Below, one piece after another: positions 57,602-64,000 of a stretch of DNA of 64,000 bases. The first letter of the stretch is position 1; each line of letters starts with the position of its first letter. The DNA comes from Phycisphaera sp. (lineage in GTDB: Bacteria; Planctomycetota; Phycisphaerae; Phycisphaerales; UBA1924), in the NCBI GenBank assembly GCA_025916675.1, contig CP098402.1:615205-679204 (forward strand), in the 5' to 3' direction. The notes below the pieces were generated by a model. That model saw nothing but the letters and a program-made list of their open reading frames with translations. It was not told where the DNA came from and did not search any database. The position numbers were made by a program, and so were the translations under genes.

Positions 57602-57625
57602 CCCACGTCTCACGACGTGGGCTCG
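57602..57625 (-). repeat. REP-like GTGA hairpin, inverted relative to the previous copy
   Basis: On the minus strand: CGAG, CCCACGTC, loop GTGA, GACGTGGG, the same stem as the copy at 57555 but reversed. It lies 14 bp before the trmD start. The two copies could also pair with each other. Confidence 0.85.
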
Positions 57626-57638
57626 TTCCGGAGCGAGC

Positions 57639-58445
57639 GTGCGCATCGACGTCCTCACAACCTTCCCCGAGATGTTCGGCCACGAGCCGCCGGCGGCGAT
57701 GGCCGTGAGCATCCCCGGCCGGGCCCGCGCGGCGGGGCTGGTCGACTGGCACGCCACCGACATCCGCGGCTACACGCTAAACAAGCACGGCAAGACCGAC
57801 GATCGGCCCTTCGGCGGCGGCCCGGGCATGGTGATGACCTGCCAGCCGGTGTGGGACGCCGTGATGGACGTGGAGGCAATGAATCAGCGGCCCGCCCACC
57901 GTGTGCTGCTAACGCCCCAGGGCCGGCCACTGACCCAGGCCACCGTCGAGCGGCTGGCCACTCTACCGCGGCTGCTGTTAATCGCCGGGCATTACGAGGG
58001 CCTCGACGAGCGGGTGATCGAGAAGCTGGAACCCGAGGAAATCAGCCTGGGCGATTACGTGCTTAGCGGCGGAGAGCTGGCCGCCATGGTGCTCATGGAT
58101 GCGGTGATCCGCAAGCTGCCCGGCGTGCTTGGGCACGACGAATCGGCCGGCCAGGACAGCTTCGGGGCCGAGCCCCACGCCGACCCCAACGGCGACCCGG
58201 TCGACGCGAGGCTGGCCGCCGAGATGGGCATCCCCGAGGGTGCCCGCCTGCTGGATTGCCCGCACTACACCCGCCCCCGGGAGTGGATGGGCGTGGCCGT
58301 GCCCGACGTGCTGCTGGGCGGCGACCACTCGGCTGTGGCCCGCTGGCGGCTGGAGCAGCGGCTGGCCAGGACGCGGGAGAGGCGGCCGGATTTACTCGAT
58401 CCAGACGGCCCTGAAGCCCTTGCAGGCGGTGGCCCGAGGGCCTAA
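57639..58445 (+). CDS. trmD: tRNA (guanine-N1)-methyltransferase
   Basis: A 268-residue SPOUT methyltransferase that makes m1G37 in tRNAs. It shows VRIDVLTTFPEMF at the start, DDRPFGGGPGMVM, LLIAGHYEGLDERV and ISLGDYVLSGGELAAMV, the trefoil-knot signature. The start is GTG at 57639 with GGAG upstream, which matches the family's N-terminus; a longer frame would run through the REP-like pair. It lies in the rpsP-trmD-rplS order, with rimM absent. Confidence 0.95.
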   Translation: MRIDVLTTFPEMFGHEPPAAMAVSIPGRARAAGLVDWHATDIRGYTLNKHGKTDDRPFGGGPGMVMTCQPVWDAVMDVEAMNQRPAHRVLLTPQGRPLTQATVERLATLPRLLLIAGHYEGLDERVIEKLEPEEISLGDYVLSGGELAAMVLMDAVIRKLPGVLGHDESAGQDSFGAEPHADPNGDPVDARLAAEMGIPEGARLLDCPHYTRPREWMGVAVPDVLLGGDHSAVARWRLEQRLARTRERRPDLLDPDGPEALAGGGPRA

Positions 58446-58505
58446 TATCTCGACCCGCCCCGTCTGGGACGGGGTTTGCCCATTGCCAGATTTGGAGTGC
58501 CCGCG

Positions 58506-58916
58506 ATGTCGCTTTCCAACCCCAAGAGCCAACAGGCCATCCTGGAGTCGATCTCCCAGGACCACATGAAGACCGACCTACCGCGCTTCGACATCGGCGA
58601 CACCATCCAGGTCCACGTCCGCATCGTCGAGGGCGAGCGTGAGCGCACCCAGGTCTACACCGGCGTGCTCATCGCCCAGCGCGGCCGCGGCATCAACGAG
58701 ACGATCACCGTCCGCCGCGTGGTCGACGACATCGGCATCGAGCGGACTTGGCCCTTGAACAGCCCGCTGATCGCCAAGTTCGAGGTCGTCCGCCGGGCCG
58801 ACGCCCGCCGTGCCAAGCTCTACTACCTGCGCGACCGCGTGGGCAAAAAGCGCCGCCTGCGCGACCGCCGCCGTGGCATGAAGCACGTGCAGGGGTTGAA
58901 GACGGTGCAGAAGTAA
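58506..58916 (+). CDS. rplS: 50S ribosomal protein L19
   Basis: A 136-residue L19. FDIGDTIQVHVRIVEGERERTQVYTGVLIAQRG and the C-terminal RADARRAKLYYLRDRVGKKRRLRDRR are family hallmarks. A ~20-residue N-terminal extension precedes the core. Start ATG 58506. It is the last gene of the ribosomal group, ending in front of a clean terminator. Confidence 0.97.
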   Translation: MSLSNPKSQQAILESISQDHMKTDLPRFDIGDTIQVHVRIVEGERERTQVYTGVLIAQRGRGINETITVRRVVDDIGIERTWPLNSPLIAKFEVVRRADARRAKLYYLRDRVGKKRRLRDRRRGMKHVQGLKTVQK

Positions 58917-58940
58917 GGCACGCGGATTTGTGAGTGATGG

Positions 58941-58963
58941 GCCGCCCGAGAGGGCGGCTTTTT
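58941..58963 (+). terminator. Intrinsic terminator after rplS
   Basis: Stem GCCGCCC, loop GAGA, GGGCGGC, then TTTTT. It lies 24 bp after the rplS stop and just before the convergent GIY-YIG gene end. Confidence 0.9.
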
Positions 58964-58970
58964 CGTGGAC

Positions 58971-59714
58971 CTAGCAGTGCACGTATCGGATCGGATTCTG
59001 TGCGCCCGGCGATGAGAGATGCGCGACGGAGCGATCCACATAGAGCTTGCGAACATCCTCGTCGGCGATCCGACCAACAAACTCATATCGCGATGGGTCG
59101 ATTGCTCGCTCACGTCTAGGGTCGTCGTTGCGCAGCGTTTCACCTTCGGGCAGCCAGTGCGCGATCGTGTAGACTTCTCGCACCACGCCTTGGTACACGG
59201 ACATGGCGTACTTCGCGTCGTGGCGGTCTGGACTCACTTTCCATGCGCTTCGGGTGGCGTCGTAGAGCTGTGTCGGTGTCATGCCGTAACGGAACATGCG
59301 ATTGATGTTGATCAGCACGCAAGGATGATCCGGACGGATCTTCGCCGGCTTGGCGTCCAGTTGCGCGGCAATCTCCTCGACGCTCGCTCGTGAGCCCACA
59401 CGCGAACCGTGGCCGCGCGCCAGGTTGGTCAGGCTCTTGATACCCAGCAAGTCGATGGCGGTGGCTTCGACGAGCAGTGCCTGGGTTTCGCTCAGTCCGT
59501 ACTTGAGGATCTCAATCTCGGGCCTCTGGCTGAGTTTGTGCAGGTCCTTAATGCGAGCCACCTTGTCGGATTCCCGAACGTCCTTCATATGGTGGAAGCA
59601 ACGATTCCCTGTGCCCTTGCCCACGTAGAACACAACGCCATCGCGCGGATCGATGTACAGGTACACGTAGTACTTGAGCTTTCGCCGTGCCTTTTCGGAG
59701 AATTGTCGGATCAT
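58971..59714 (-). CDS. GIY-YIG nuclease-like protein (LEM-3-type)
   Basis: A 247-residue protein. The N-terminal ~95 residues fit a GIY-YIG domain of the LEM-3-like type: YYVYLYIDPRDGVVFYVGKGTGNR, with the YVYLY and YVGKG core and Arg, and Glu later (LLVEATAI). The C-terminal ~120 residues form a second module (RYGMTPTQLYDATRSAWKVS; YAMSVYQGVVREVYTIAHWLP; YEFVGRIADEDVRKLYVDRS), found in other nuclease-like proteins but without an assigned role. The start at 59714 follows GGAGGT. It may be a DNA repair or restriction-type nuclease. Convergent with rplS, separated by a terminator. Confidence 0.7.
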   Translation of the reverse strand: MIRQFSEKARRKLKYYVYLYIDPRDGVVFYVGKGTGNRCFHHMKDVRESDKVARIKDLHKLSQRPEIEILKYGLSETQALLVEATAIDLLGIKSLTNLARGHGSRVGSRASVEEIAAQLDAKPAKIRPDHPCVLININRMFRYGMTPTQLYDATRSAWKVSPDRHDAKYAMSVYQGVVREVYTIAHWLPEGETLRNDDPRRERAIDPSRYEFVGRIADEDVRKLYVDRSVAHLSSPGAQNPIRYVHC

Positions 59715-59759
59715 GCGGTGGACCTCCACGAGATTAGAGATGACAGGCTATGCTCGGGT

Positions 59760-60830
59760 ATGAACGCCCTCGTCTGTACTAAACAAGCCAAAACCGTCGC
59801 CCCCAATATCGACTACCAGACCGACTGGCCCGACCTCGAACCCACGCCGCCCGGCCACGCGAAGCTGCGGACGCTGTGCAGCGCGCTCAATCACATGGAT
59901 CTATGGGTGGGCATGGGCATCCCGGGCGTCGACCTCACCTGGCCTCGCGTCAGCGGGTGCGACGCGTGCGCGGTCGTCGAGGAAGTGGGGGAGGGCGTCG
60001 ATCCTTCGTGGGTCGGCCGGCGGGTGATCGTCAACGCCGCCGTCGAGGTGCCGCCGCGTGAGCGGCCGACCGACCCGCCCGGCAGCACGCTCGCGCCCGA
60101 CTACGAGCTCATCGGCGAGCACCACCACGGCACGCACCGCCAGTTCTTCCACGCACCGGCCACGCACCTGGCGGATCTTGGCGCCGATGATTCGAGTGAG
60201 ATTGATCCCTTCGAGGCCGCCGCATTTGGCCTGACCGCGCTCACCGCGTGGAGCATGATGGTCACCAAGGGCGGGCTGCGAGCCGGGCAATCGGTGCTGG
60301 TCACGGGCATCGGCGGAGGCGTGGCGACCAGCGCGATGCAGATCGCAAAGCACTTTGGCTGCCCCGTCGTGGTCACCAGCCGCCACCAGTGGAAGATCGA
60401 CAAGGCCATCGATATGGGGGCCGACCACGGGGTGCTCGACCAATCTTCCAGTGGGGGCGAAGACTGGTCGCGCGACGTGCGCACCTGGACCGGCAAACGC
60501 GGCGTCGACATGGCCGTCGACAGCATCGGCAAGGCCACCCACCTGAGTTGCATCAAGAGCCTCGCCCGCGGCGGCGCCTACGTCACCCCCGGCTGCACCA
60601 CCGGCCCCGACGCCACCACCGACCTGGCCCGCATCTTCTGGAACCAGCTCCGCATCCTGGGCTCGACCATGGGCGCGCCCGCCGAGTTCCGCGAGGTGGC
60701 GAGCCTGTTCAAGGCCGGCGCGCTGAAGCCAGTATTGGATCAGGTCTTCAAGGCGAGCGACGGCCGTGCGGCGTACGAGCGGCTGGAGGCGCAGGAGCAG
60801 TTGGGGAAGATTGTGATTGATTGGCGGTAA
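59760..60830 (+). CDS. Zinc-free MDR-family oxidoreductase (quinone oxidoreductase-like)
   Basis: A 356-residue medium-chain dehydrogenase/reductase. The N-terminal GroES-like domain has LRTLCSALNHMDLWVGMGIPG, and the Rossmann domain has VLVTGIGGGVATSAMQIAK, the NADPH-binding glycine motif. The catalytic zinc Cys of classical ADH is Asn here (ALNHMD), and the structural-zinc four-cysteine lobe is missing, so it is a zinc-independent reductase such as a quinone or enoyl reductase. Substrate unknown. Start ATG 59760. Divergent from the GIY-YIG gene, 45 bp apart. Confidence 0.85.
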   Translation: MNALVCTKQAKTVAPNIDYQTDWPDLEPTPPGHAKLRTLCSALNHMDLWVGMGIPGVDLTWPRVSGCDACAVVEEVGEGVDPSWVGRRVIVNAAVEVPPRERPTDPPGSTLAPDYELIGEHHHGTHRQFFHAPATHLADLGADDSSEIDPFEAAAFGLTALTAWSMMVTKGGLRAGQSVLVTGIGGGVATSAMQIAKHFGCPVVVTSRHQWKIDKAIDMGADHGVLDQSSSGGEDWSRDVRTWTGKRGVDMAVDSIGKATHLSCIKSLARGGAYVTPGCTTGPDATTDLARIFWNQLRILGSTMGAPAEFREVASLFKAGALKPVLDQVFKASDGRAAYERLEAQEQLGKIVIDWR

Positions 60831-61568
60831 TCATTGGAGCGGCGGCCAATTGCCGTCTCCAGTCTCGCCGTGCCGCGCCTTCAAGACTTGCACGACGTCC
60901 GGGCCTTCGAGGCGGTTCATGAAGAGATAGCCCATCGGTCGGTCGCGGAATTGCAGCCAGGGCGGTGTGGGCGTGATCTGACTCGAAGATCGTTCACGAT
61001 GTTCGTGGGCGACGATTCTGGATTCCATTGATTCACGTAGCCAGTCGAGCTTTTCAATGGATGCCGCCTCCCGCAGGTACGGGAGCAAGTCATTCCGGTG
61101 GCAAGCACTGATCATGTGAACCGCCATGCTCCGAACGAATCGGTGTCGGTCGGCGAGCCCCTGCACCAGCAACTCTTCGGACAGCCAAGCGGGATGGCCA
61201 GTTCGAAGCGATTCGATGGCGGTCGCGCGAAGAATCCACTCGGGCCGCGTTAGCATCCAGCGCAGCGTCTCAGCAGCGAGCGAGTCGTGATGTACCAGCA
61301 CGCCGAACAGTGAGCGGCCAACCCATCGCGTGTCGCGTTCCTTGTCAGGCCTGCCACAGCACCAGATGATCGGCGCCATCATCGCTGGGGTTGCGGGCTC
61401 CCGATCGACGATGATCGCCCGGCTGTTCGCGAGCGACGCGATGGCCGCCGGGCCGTACACCACCATCGCCTGGCGCCAGTCTGGCTTGATCCGCACCTCA
61501 GTCGCAACCGCCGGCAAATCGTCGAGCCTGGTTTCGAAGTCAGTGAACGCAGAGGCGAGTTCGTCCAT
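60831..61568 (-). CDS. Helical-repeat-like protein at the end of the topoisomerase VI operon
   Basis: A 245-residue protein of unknown function. The middle (PEWILRATAIESLRTGHPAWLSEELLVQGLADRHRFVRSMAVHMISACHRNDLLPYLREA) has HEAT-like helix pairs. No transmembrane segment or signal peptide. The start is ATG 61568 after GGAGG; the frame could also begin at TTG 61592. It lies 27 bp downstream of topoisomerase VI subunit A on the same strand, so it is likely in the same transcript. A role in supporting topoisomerase VI is only a guess from position. Confidence 0.55.
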   Translation of the reverse strand: MDELASAFTDFETRLDDLPAVATEVRIKPDWRQAMVVYGPAAIASLANSRAIIVDREPATPAMMAPIIWCCGRPDKERDTRWVGRSLFGVLVHHDSLAAETLRWMLTRPEWILRATAIESLRTGHPAWLSEELLVQGLADRHRFVRSMAVHMISACHRNDLLPYLREAASIEKLDWLRESMESRIVAHEHRERSSSQITPTPPWLQFRDRPMGYLFMNRLEGPDVVQVLKARHGETGDGNWPPLQ

Positions 61569-61595
61569 CGCATCAGCCTCCGCACATGCCAACGG

Positions 61596-62765
61596 CTAAT
61601 CCAACCAATCCTCCGCCGCCAACCGCTCCGGCACATACGTCTCGGTCACGTAGCTGATGTCGATGTTGATGAGCGCCTCGACCTCCAGCTTGAAGCCGTT
61701 CTTGAGCAGCTTGCTGATCTCCTTCTGCCAGCCCTTGTGGTCCTGGAACCACGGGTAGGCGGCGATTTGCTTGGCCCGTGCGATGTCGCGGTCGTTCAGG
61801 CTGATCTGCACGCTCTCGCTCAGGTTGCATCGCTCGAAGTCGTTCGAGCGAATCCCCAGGAACTTCGCCTGGGGGATGGCCAGCCGCTCGCTCTCGAAGG
61901 CCAGCGAGATGCTGCCCTGCTTGATGACGCTGTAGATGTAGTGCCCCCAAGGGTCGCAGTCGAGCAGGCAGATGATCGGTAGGCCGAGTTCTTTATTCAG
62001 GCGATGTAATAAGCGCCGCACGCCGCGTGGGGGCTGGCCGCTGCCCTCGGTCAATATGCAGTTGTGCGTCTTCCAGAAGCGGTCCTCGTTGAAGCGCTGC
62101 CAGACGGTGTCCTTCTCGACGTGCAGCACGAAGTCGGCCTCGCACTTGCCGAACTTCACGCGGTCGGGCTCGCAGATGCTCGGGATGGCGTAGCCGCCGC
62201 TGCCCATCTTGCGGCAGTCGATCGTGTCGCCGCTGTCCTCGATGGTGATATTGCCGACCATCGCGCCGCGCTTCTTGGCGAAGATGTGCAGCTCTTCGCG
62301 GAGCGCCCCAAGCGTGACTTCGAGGTCTTCGAGGATCACGTCGCTCTCGGTCTGGTCATCGAAGGTCTTCTCGCCGGTCTTCTTGCCCTTGGCGTCGTGC
62401 ACGTCACCGAGCCCGGTATAGAACATGCCGCGGAGGCTGGTGGTCTTGTCCTGGTCGATGAGGCGGCTGATGCCGTGGGCGTGGCGCAGGCTCTGCATGA
62501 ACTTGCGGGCCTGGCCCAGGTTGAAGATCTGCCGCGTGCTGGTGGCGGCACCCATCTGCAGGATGCCGCGCTTCTTGTTCCAGCTCGTGTTGCTCGACGA
62601 GCGCGTGGGCACGTCGAACGTCGGCTCGACGCCAGCGAGCGCCGAGTTAGCAACGCCGGTGGCCAAACCCTTGAGCGCCTCCTGCGTCTTGGCGTCACGC
62701 TCCTTTGCCTCGGCGGATCGCTTGCGGTGGGTGGAGCGGACTTTCTTGGTGGTTTTCTTGGCCAT
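61596..62765 (-). CDS. top6A: DNA topoisomerase VI subunit A
   Basis: A 389-residue subunit that cuts both DNA strands, an Spo11 homologue. The active-site region TTSLRGMFYTGLGD carries the catalytic tyrosine. The Toprim part shows NCILTEGSGQPPRGVRRLL (with the metal-binding Glu) and ICLLDCDPWGHYIYSVIKQG (the DxD pair). An N-terminal basic stretch (MAKKTTKKVRSTHRKR) may bind DNA. It overlaps the upstream small membrane protein by 3 bases (TAATG). Topoisomerase VI is mainly archaeal and plant; bacterial copies occur in some planctomycetes and others. Confidence 0.93.
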   Translation of the reverse strand: MAKKTTKKVRSTHRKRSAEAKERDAKTQEALKGLATGVANSALAGVEPTFDVPTRSSSNTSWNKKRGILQMGAATSTRQIFNLGQARKFMQSLRHAHGISRLIDQDKTTSLRGMFYTGLGDVHDAKGKKTGEKTFDDQTESDVILEDLEVTLGALREELHIFAKKRGAMVGNITIEDSGDTIDCRKMGSGGYAIPSICEPDRVKFGKCEADFVLHVEKDTVWQRFNEDRFWKTHNCILTEGSGQPPRGVRRLLHRLNKELGLPIICLLDCDPWGHYIYSVIKQGSISLAFESERLAIPQAKFLGIRSNDFERCNLSESVQISLNDRDIARAKQIAAYPWFQDHKGWQKEISKLLKNGFKLEVEALINIDISYVTETYVPERLAAEDWLD

Positions 62766-63151
62766 TACGCAACCTCGTCGGAATTCGCTTCGGCGTCATT
62801 CTGAAGTTTTTGTGGTTGGAAGCCTGCAACGAGTGTGGCGAGGCTAGTGCCCAGAATTAGAACACTGAGAACGACATGCCCCGGTCCTCCCGGTGACGGC
62901 GGATCCTCAAAACGCGGCCGCCAGTAGGTCAGTGCCAAGTTGAGTTGTGGATCTGGCAGGATGCCGGATTCAGCGGTGGACTGTTGTTCACGGAGTTCTT
63001 GCGCTATGAATTCCGCCATGACTGGATAATGTTTGAACCAATCCGCACGCCCAACAACATCACGCACAGAAACTACAACACCCAAAGCCGCCAACATGGA
63101 TGTGGCGATGCAGAGATACCGCAGTTCGGCACGAGTAGGGCGGCTGATCAC
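62765..63151 (-). CDS. Small membrane protein between the topoisomerase VI subunit genes
   Basis: A 128-residue protein with two predicted transmembrane helices: residues ~12-30 (YLCIATSMLAALGVVVSV) and ~93-110 (VVLSVLILGTSLATLVAG), with a soluble loop between them holding PDPQLNLALTYWRPRFEDPPSPGGPG. GTG start at 63151 overlaps the subunit B stop (GTGA), and its stop overlaps the subunit A start (TAATG). It is thus tightly coupled with both subunits, but I do not recognise a family. Its presence inside the operon is unusual. Confidence 0.65.
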   Translation of the reverse strand: MISRPTRAELRYLCIATSMLAALGVVVSVRDVVGRADWFKHYPVMAEFIAQELREQQSTAESGILPDPQLNLALTYWRPRFEDPPSPGGPGHVVLSVLILGTSLATLVAGFQPQKLQNDAEANSDEVA

Positions 63152-64000
63152 TTTGCCTTGCTCCGTTGTTTCTTGCCACTCTTCTTCCGCCGCACCGGCA
63201 CGCTCTCCTCGTCATCCCCAAACAACCCACGCCCCGAGTCCTCCGGCCGCCCCTTCTCGACGGCCCCGTTCGACTTCGCCTCCACCTGCGACGGCTTCGC
63301 GTCGCTGTCGACGATGATCACCCCATCATCCTCGGCCGGTGCCTTCTCCTTCTTGACGTAGTTGCCGTCTTCGTCGAGTTCCGCGTCGGCGATGGCGGTC
63401 CGGGCCTGGGCCTGCTCGAGCAATGCGTCGAGCAATTTGCCCTCGTCCTCGCCCGTGAGCGCCGCCGTCGAGCGCGCGATCTCCGCGATGTAGCGGCTGA
63501 ACACGTCGCGTCGCTGGCCCTCGCGTCGCATCTTCTGGCGGCGGCGCAGGTACGTCCCCAGCTTCCGCCCACACTCCTGGAGCGCCAGCCGCATCTCCTT
63601 GCGGATCTCGTCGTAGTCGGCGATCGCTTCTTTGCTCTCGCTGGTGAAGGGCACCCACACGCTGGCCATGTGAACCATGATCACCATCGGCCCCACCGGA
63701 AGCGCCCCACGCGGCTGGCTGAGGCTGTAGTTCTTCCAGCCCGTCTCGACCACGGCCTTGAACGACGAGCACGCAGATTGCTGGTACAGCAACGGCACGC
63801 GGTTGGCAAAGCGGATGACCCGGGCCGACTCGTCGCCCGGCAGGTCTCCGCCGAACGCGATGGCCGCCTCGATCTGGAACGGGTTGCCTCGATACACCGC
63901 CGGGTCCCGCGTGCTGGCGGCGTAGAACTCGGCCTTCACGCCCTTGAGCAGCCCGCTGAGCATCTGCCGCACGCCGATGGGTGCCAGGCAGTCCGTCGGC
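63148..64000 (-). CDS. top6B: DNA topoisomerase VI subunit B, C-terminal part
   Basis: The 3' part (about 283 residues) of a gene that begins beyond the window; the frame is open to position 64000. The transducer and C-terminal domain are visible: LAPIGVRQMLSGLLKGVKAEF, TRDPAVYRGNPFQIEAAIAFGG, RFANRVPLLYQQSACS, and HMASVWVPFTSESKEAIADYDEIRKEMRLAL, all specific to Top6B. A ~70-residue acidic, disordered tail ends KKSGKKQRSKAK. It is the GHKL ATPase partner of subunit A. No start codon is claimed. Confidence 0.9.
   Translation of the reverse strand, partial: PTDCLAPIGVRQMLSGLLKGVKAEFYAASTRDPAVYRGNPFQIEAAIAFGGDLPGDESARVIRFANRVPLLYQQSACSSFKAVVETGWKNYSLSQPRGALPVGPMVIMVHMASVWVPFTSESKEAIADYDEIRKEMRLALQECGRKLGTYLRRRQKMRREGQRRDVFSRYIAEIARSTAALTGEDEGKLLDALLEQAQARTAIADAELDEDGNYVKKEKAPAEDDGVIIVDSDAKPSQVEAKSNGAVEKGRPEDSGRGLFGDDEESVPVRRKKSGKKQRSKAK

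Overview
This 64 kb window comes from a GC-rich planctomycete, most likely of class Phycisphaerae. The evidence is two secreted proteins ending in a PAP(G/A)-hydrophobic-RRRR sorting tail, two exported proteins with C-terminal Asp-rich dockerin-like repeats, bacterial DNA topoisomerase VI, and single core genes scattered among unrelated neighbours. The lineage is inferred from protein signatures; there is no rRNA in the window.

Layout. 1-6.4 kb (minus strand): a two-component system (PAS-GAF histidine kinase, NarL-type regulator) followed by a MacB-like ABC exporter (ATPase, permease, adaptor cut by the window edge). 6.5-12 kb: a stress-protein islet that is visibly less GC-rich, with an HMA-like protein, a CBS remnant, DUF2934, host-attachment-like, HPF-like, YciE/F ferritin-like, Hsp20, triple-BON and B12-binding radical SAM proteins. 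After about 0.8 kb without a recognisable gene comes tRNA-Ala(UGC). 12.9-20.3 kb: secreted hydrolase, methyltransferase, YHS protein, uracil-DNA glycosylase-like protein and a large collagen-like protein. 20.4-31.9 kb: FHA-GspE fusion ATPase, degenerate 6-phosphogluconolactonase, RluA-type pseudouridine synthase, HemW-like protein, FHA protein, purA-uppS, a lower-GC sulfotransferase, a methyltransferase, a lone nuoH and a PH-domain protein. 31.9-43.4 kb: two secreted sorting-tail proteins, accB-accC, a ComM/YifB ATPase, an unusual aldehyde dehydrogenase, FtsK with very acidic tracts, and an MFS transporter.

43.4-49 kb is the most unusual part. A 1370-residue protein combining a STAND/NACHT-like NTPase, a long helical-repeat-like middle and a PD-(D/E)XK-like C-terminus stands alone between palindrome-rich flanks; it is a candidate single-gene defence system. 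The palindromes belong to a REP-like family: CGAG, then a stem of about 8 bp, a GTGA loop, and the matching stem. Four copies flank this gene and two more form an inverted pair between rpsP and trmD.

49-64 kb: Fn3-like protein, malate dehydrogenase, a CpeT-FKBP fusion, CbpA-type DnaJ, a sugar-phosphate transferase, a choice-of-anchor-type exported protein, the rpsP-trmD-rplS ribosomal operon (no rimM), a GIY-YIG protein, an MDR oxidoreductase, and a topoisomerase VI operon (subunit B cut by the window end, a small membrane protein, subunit A, a helical-repeat-like protein).
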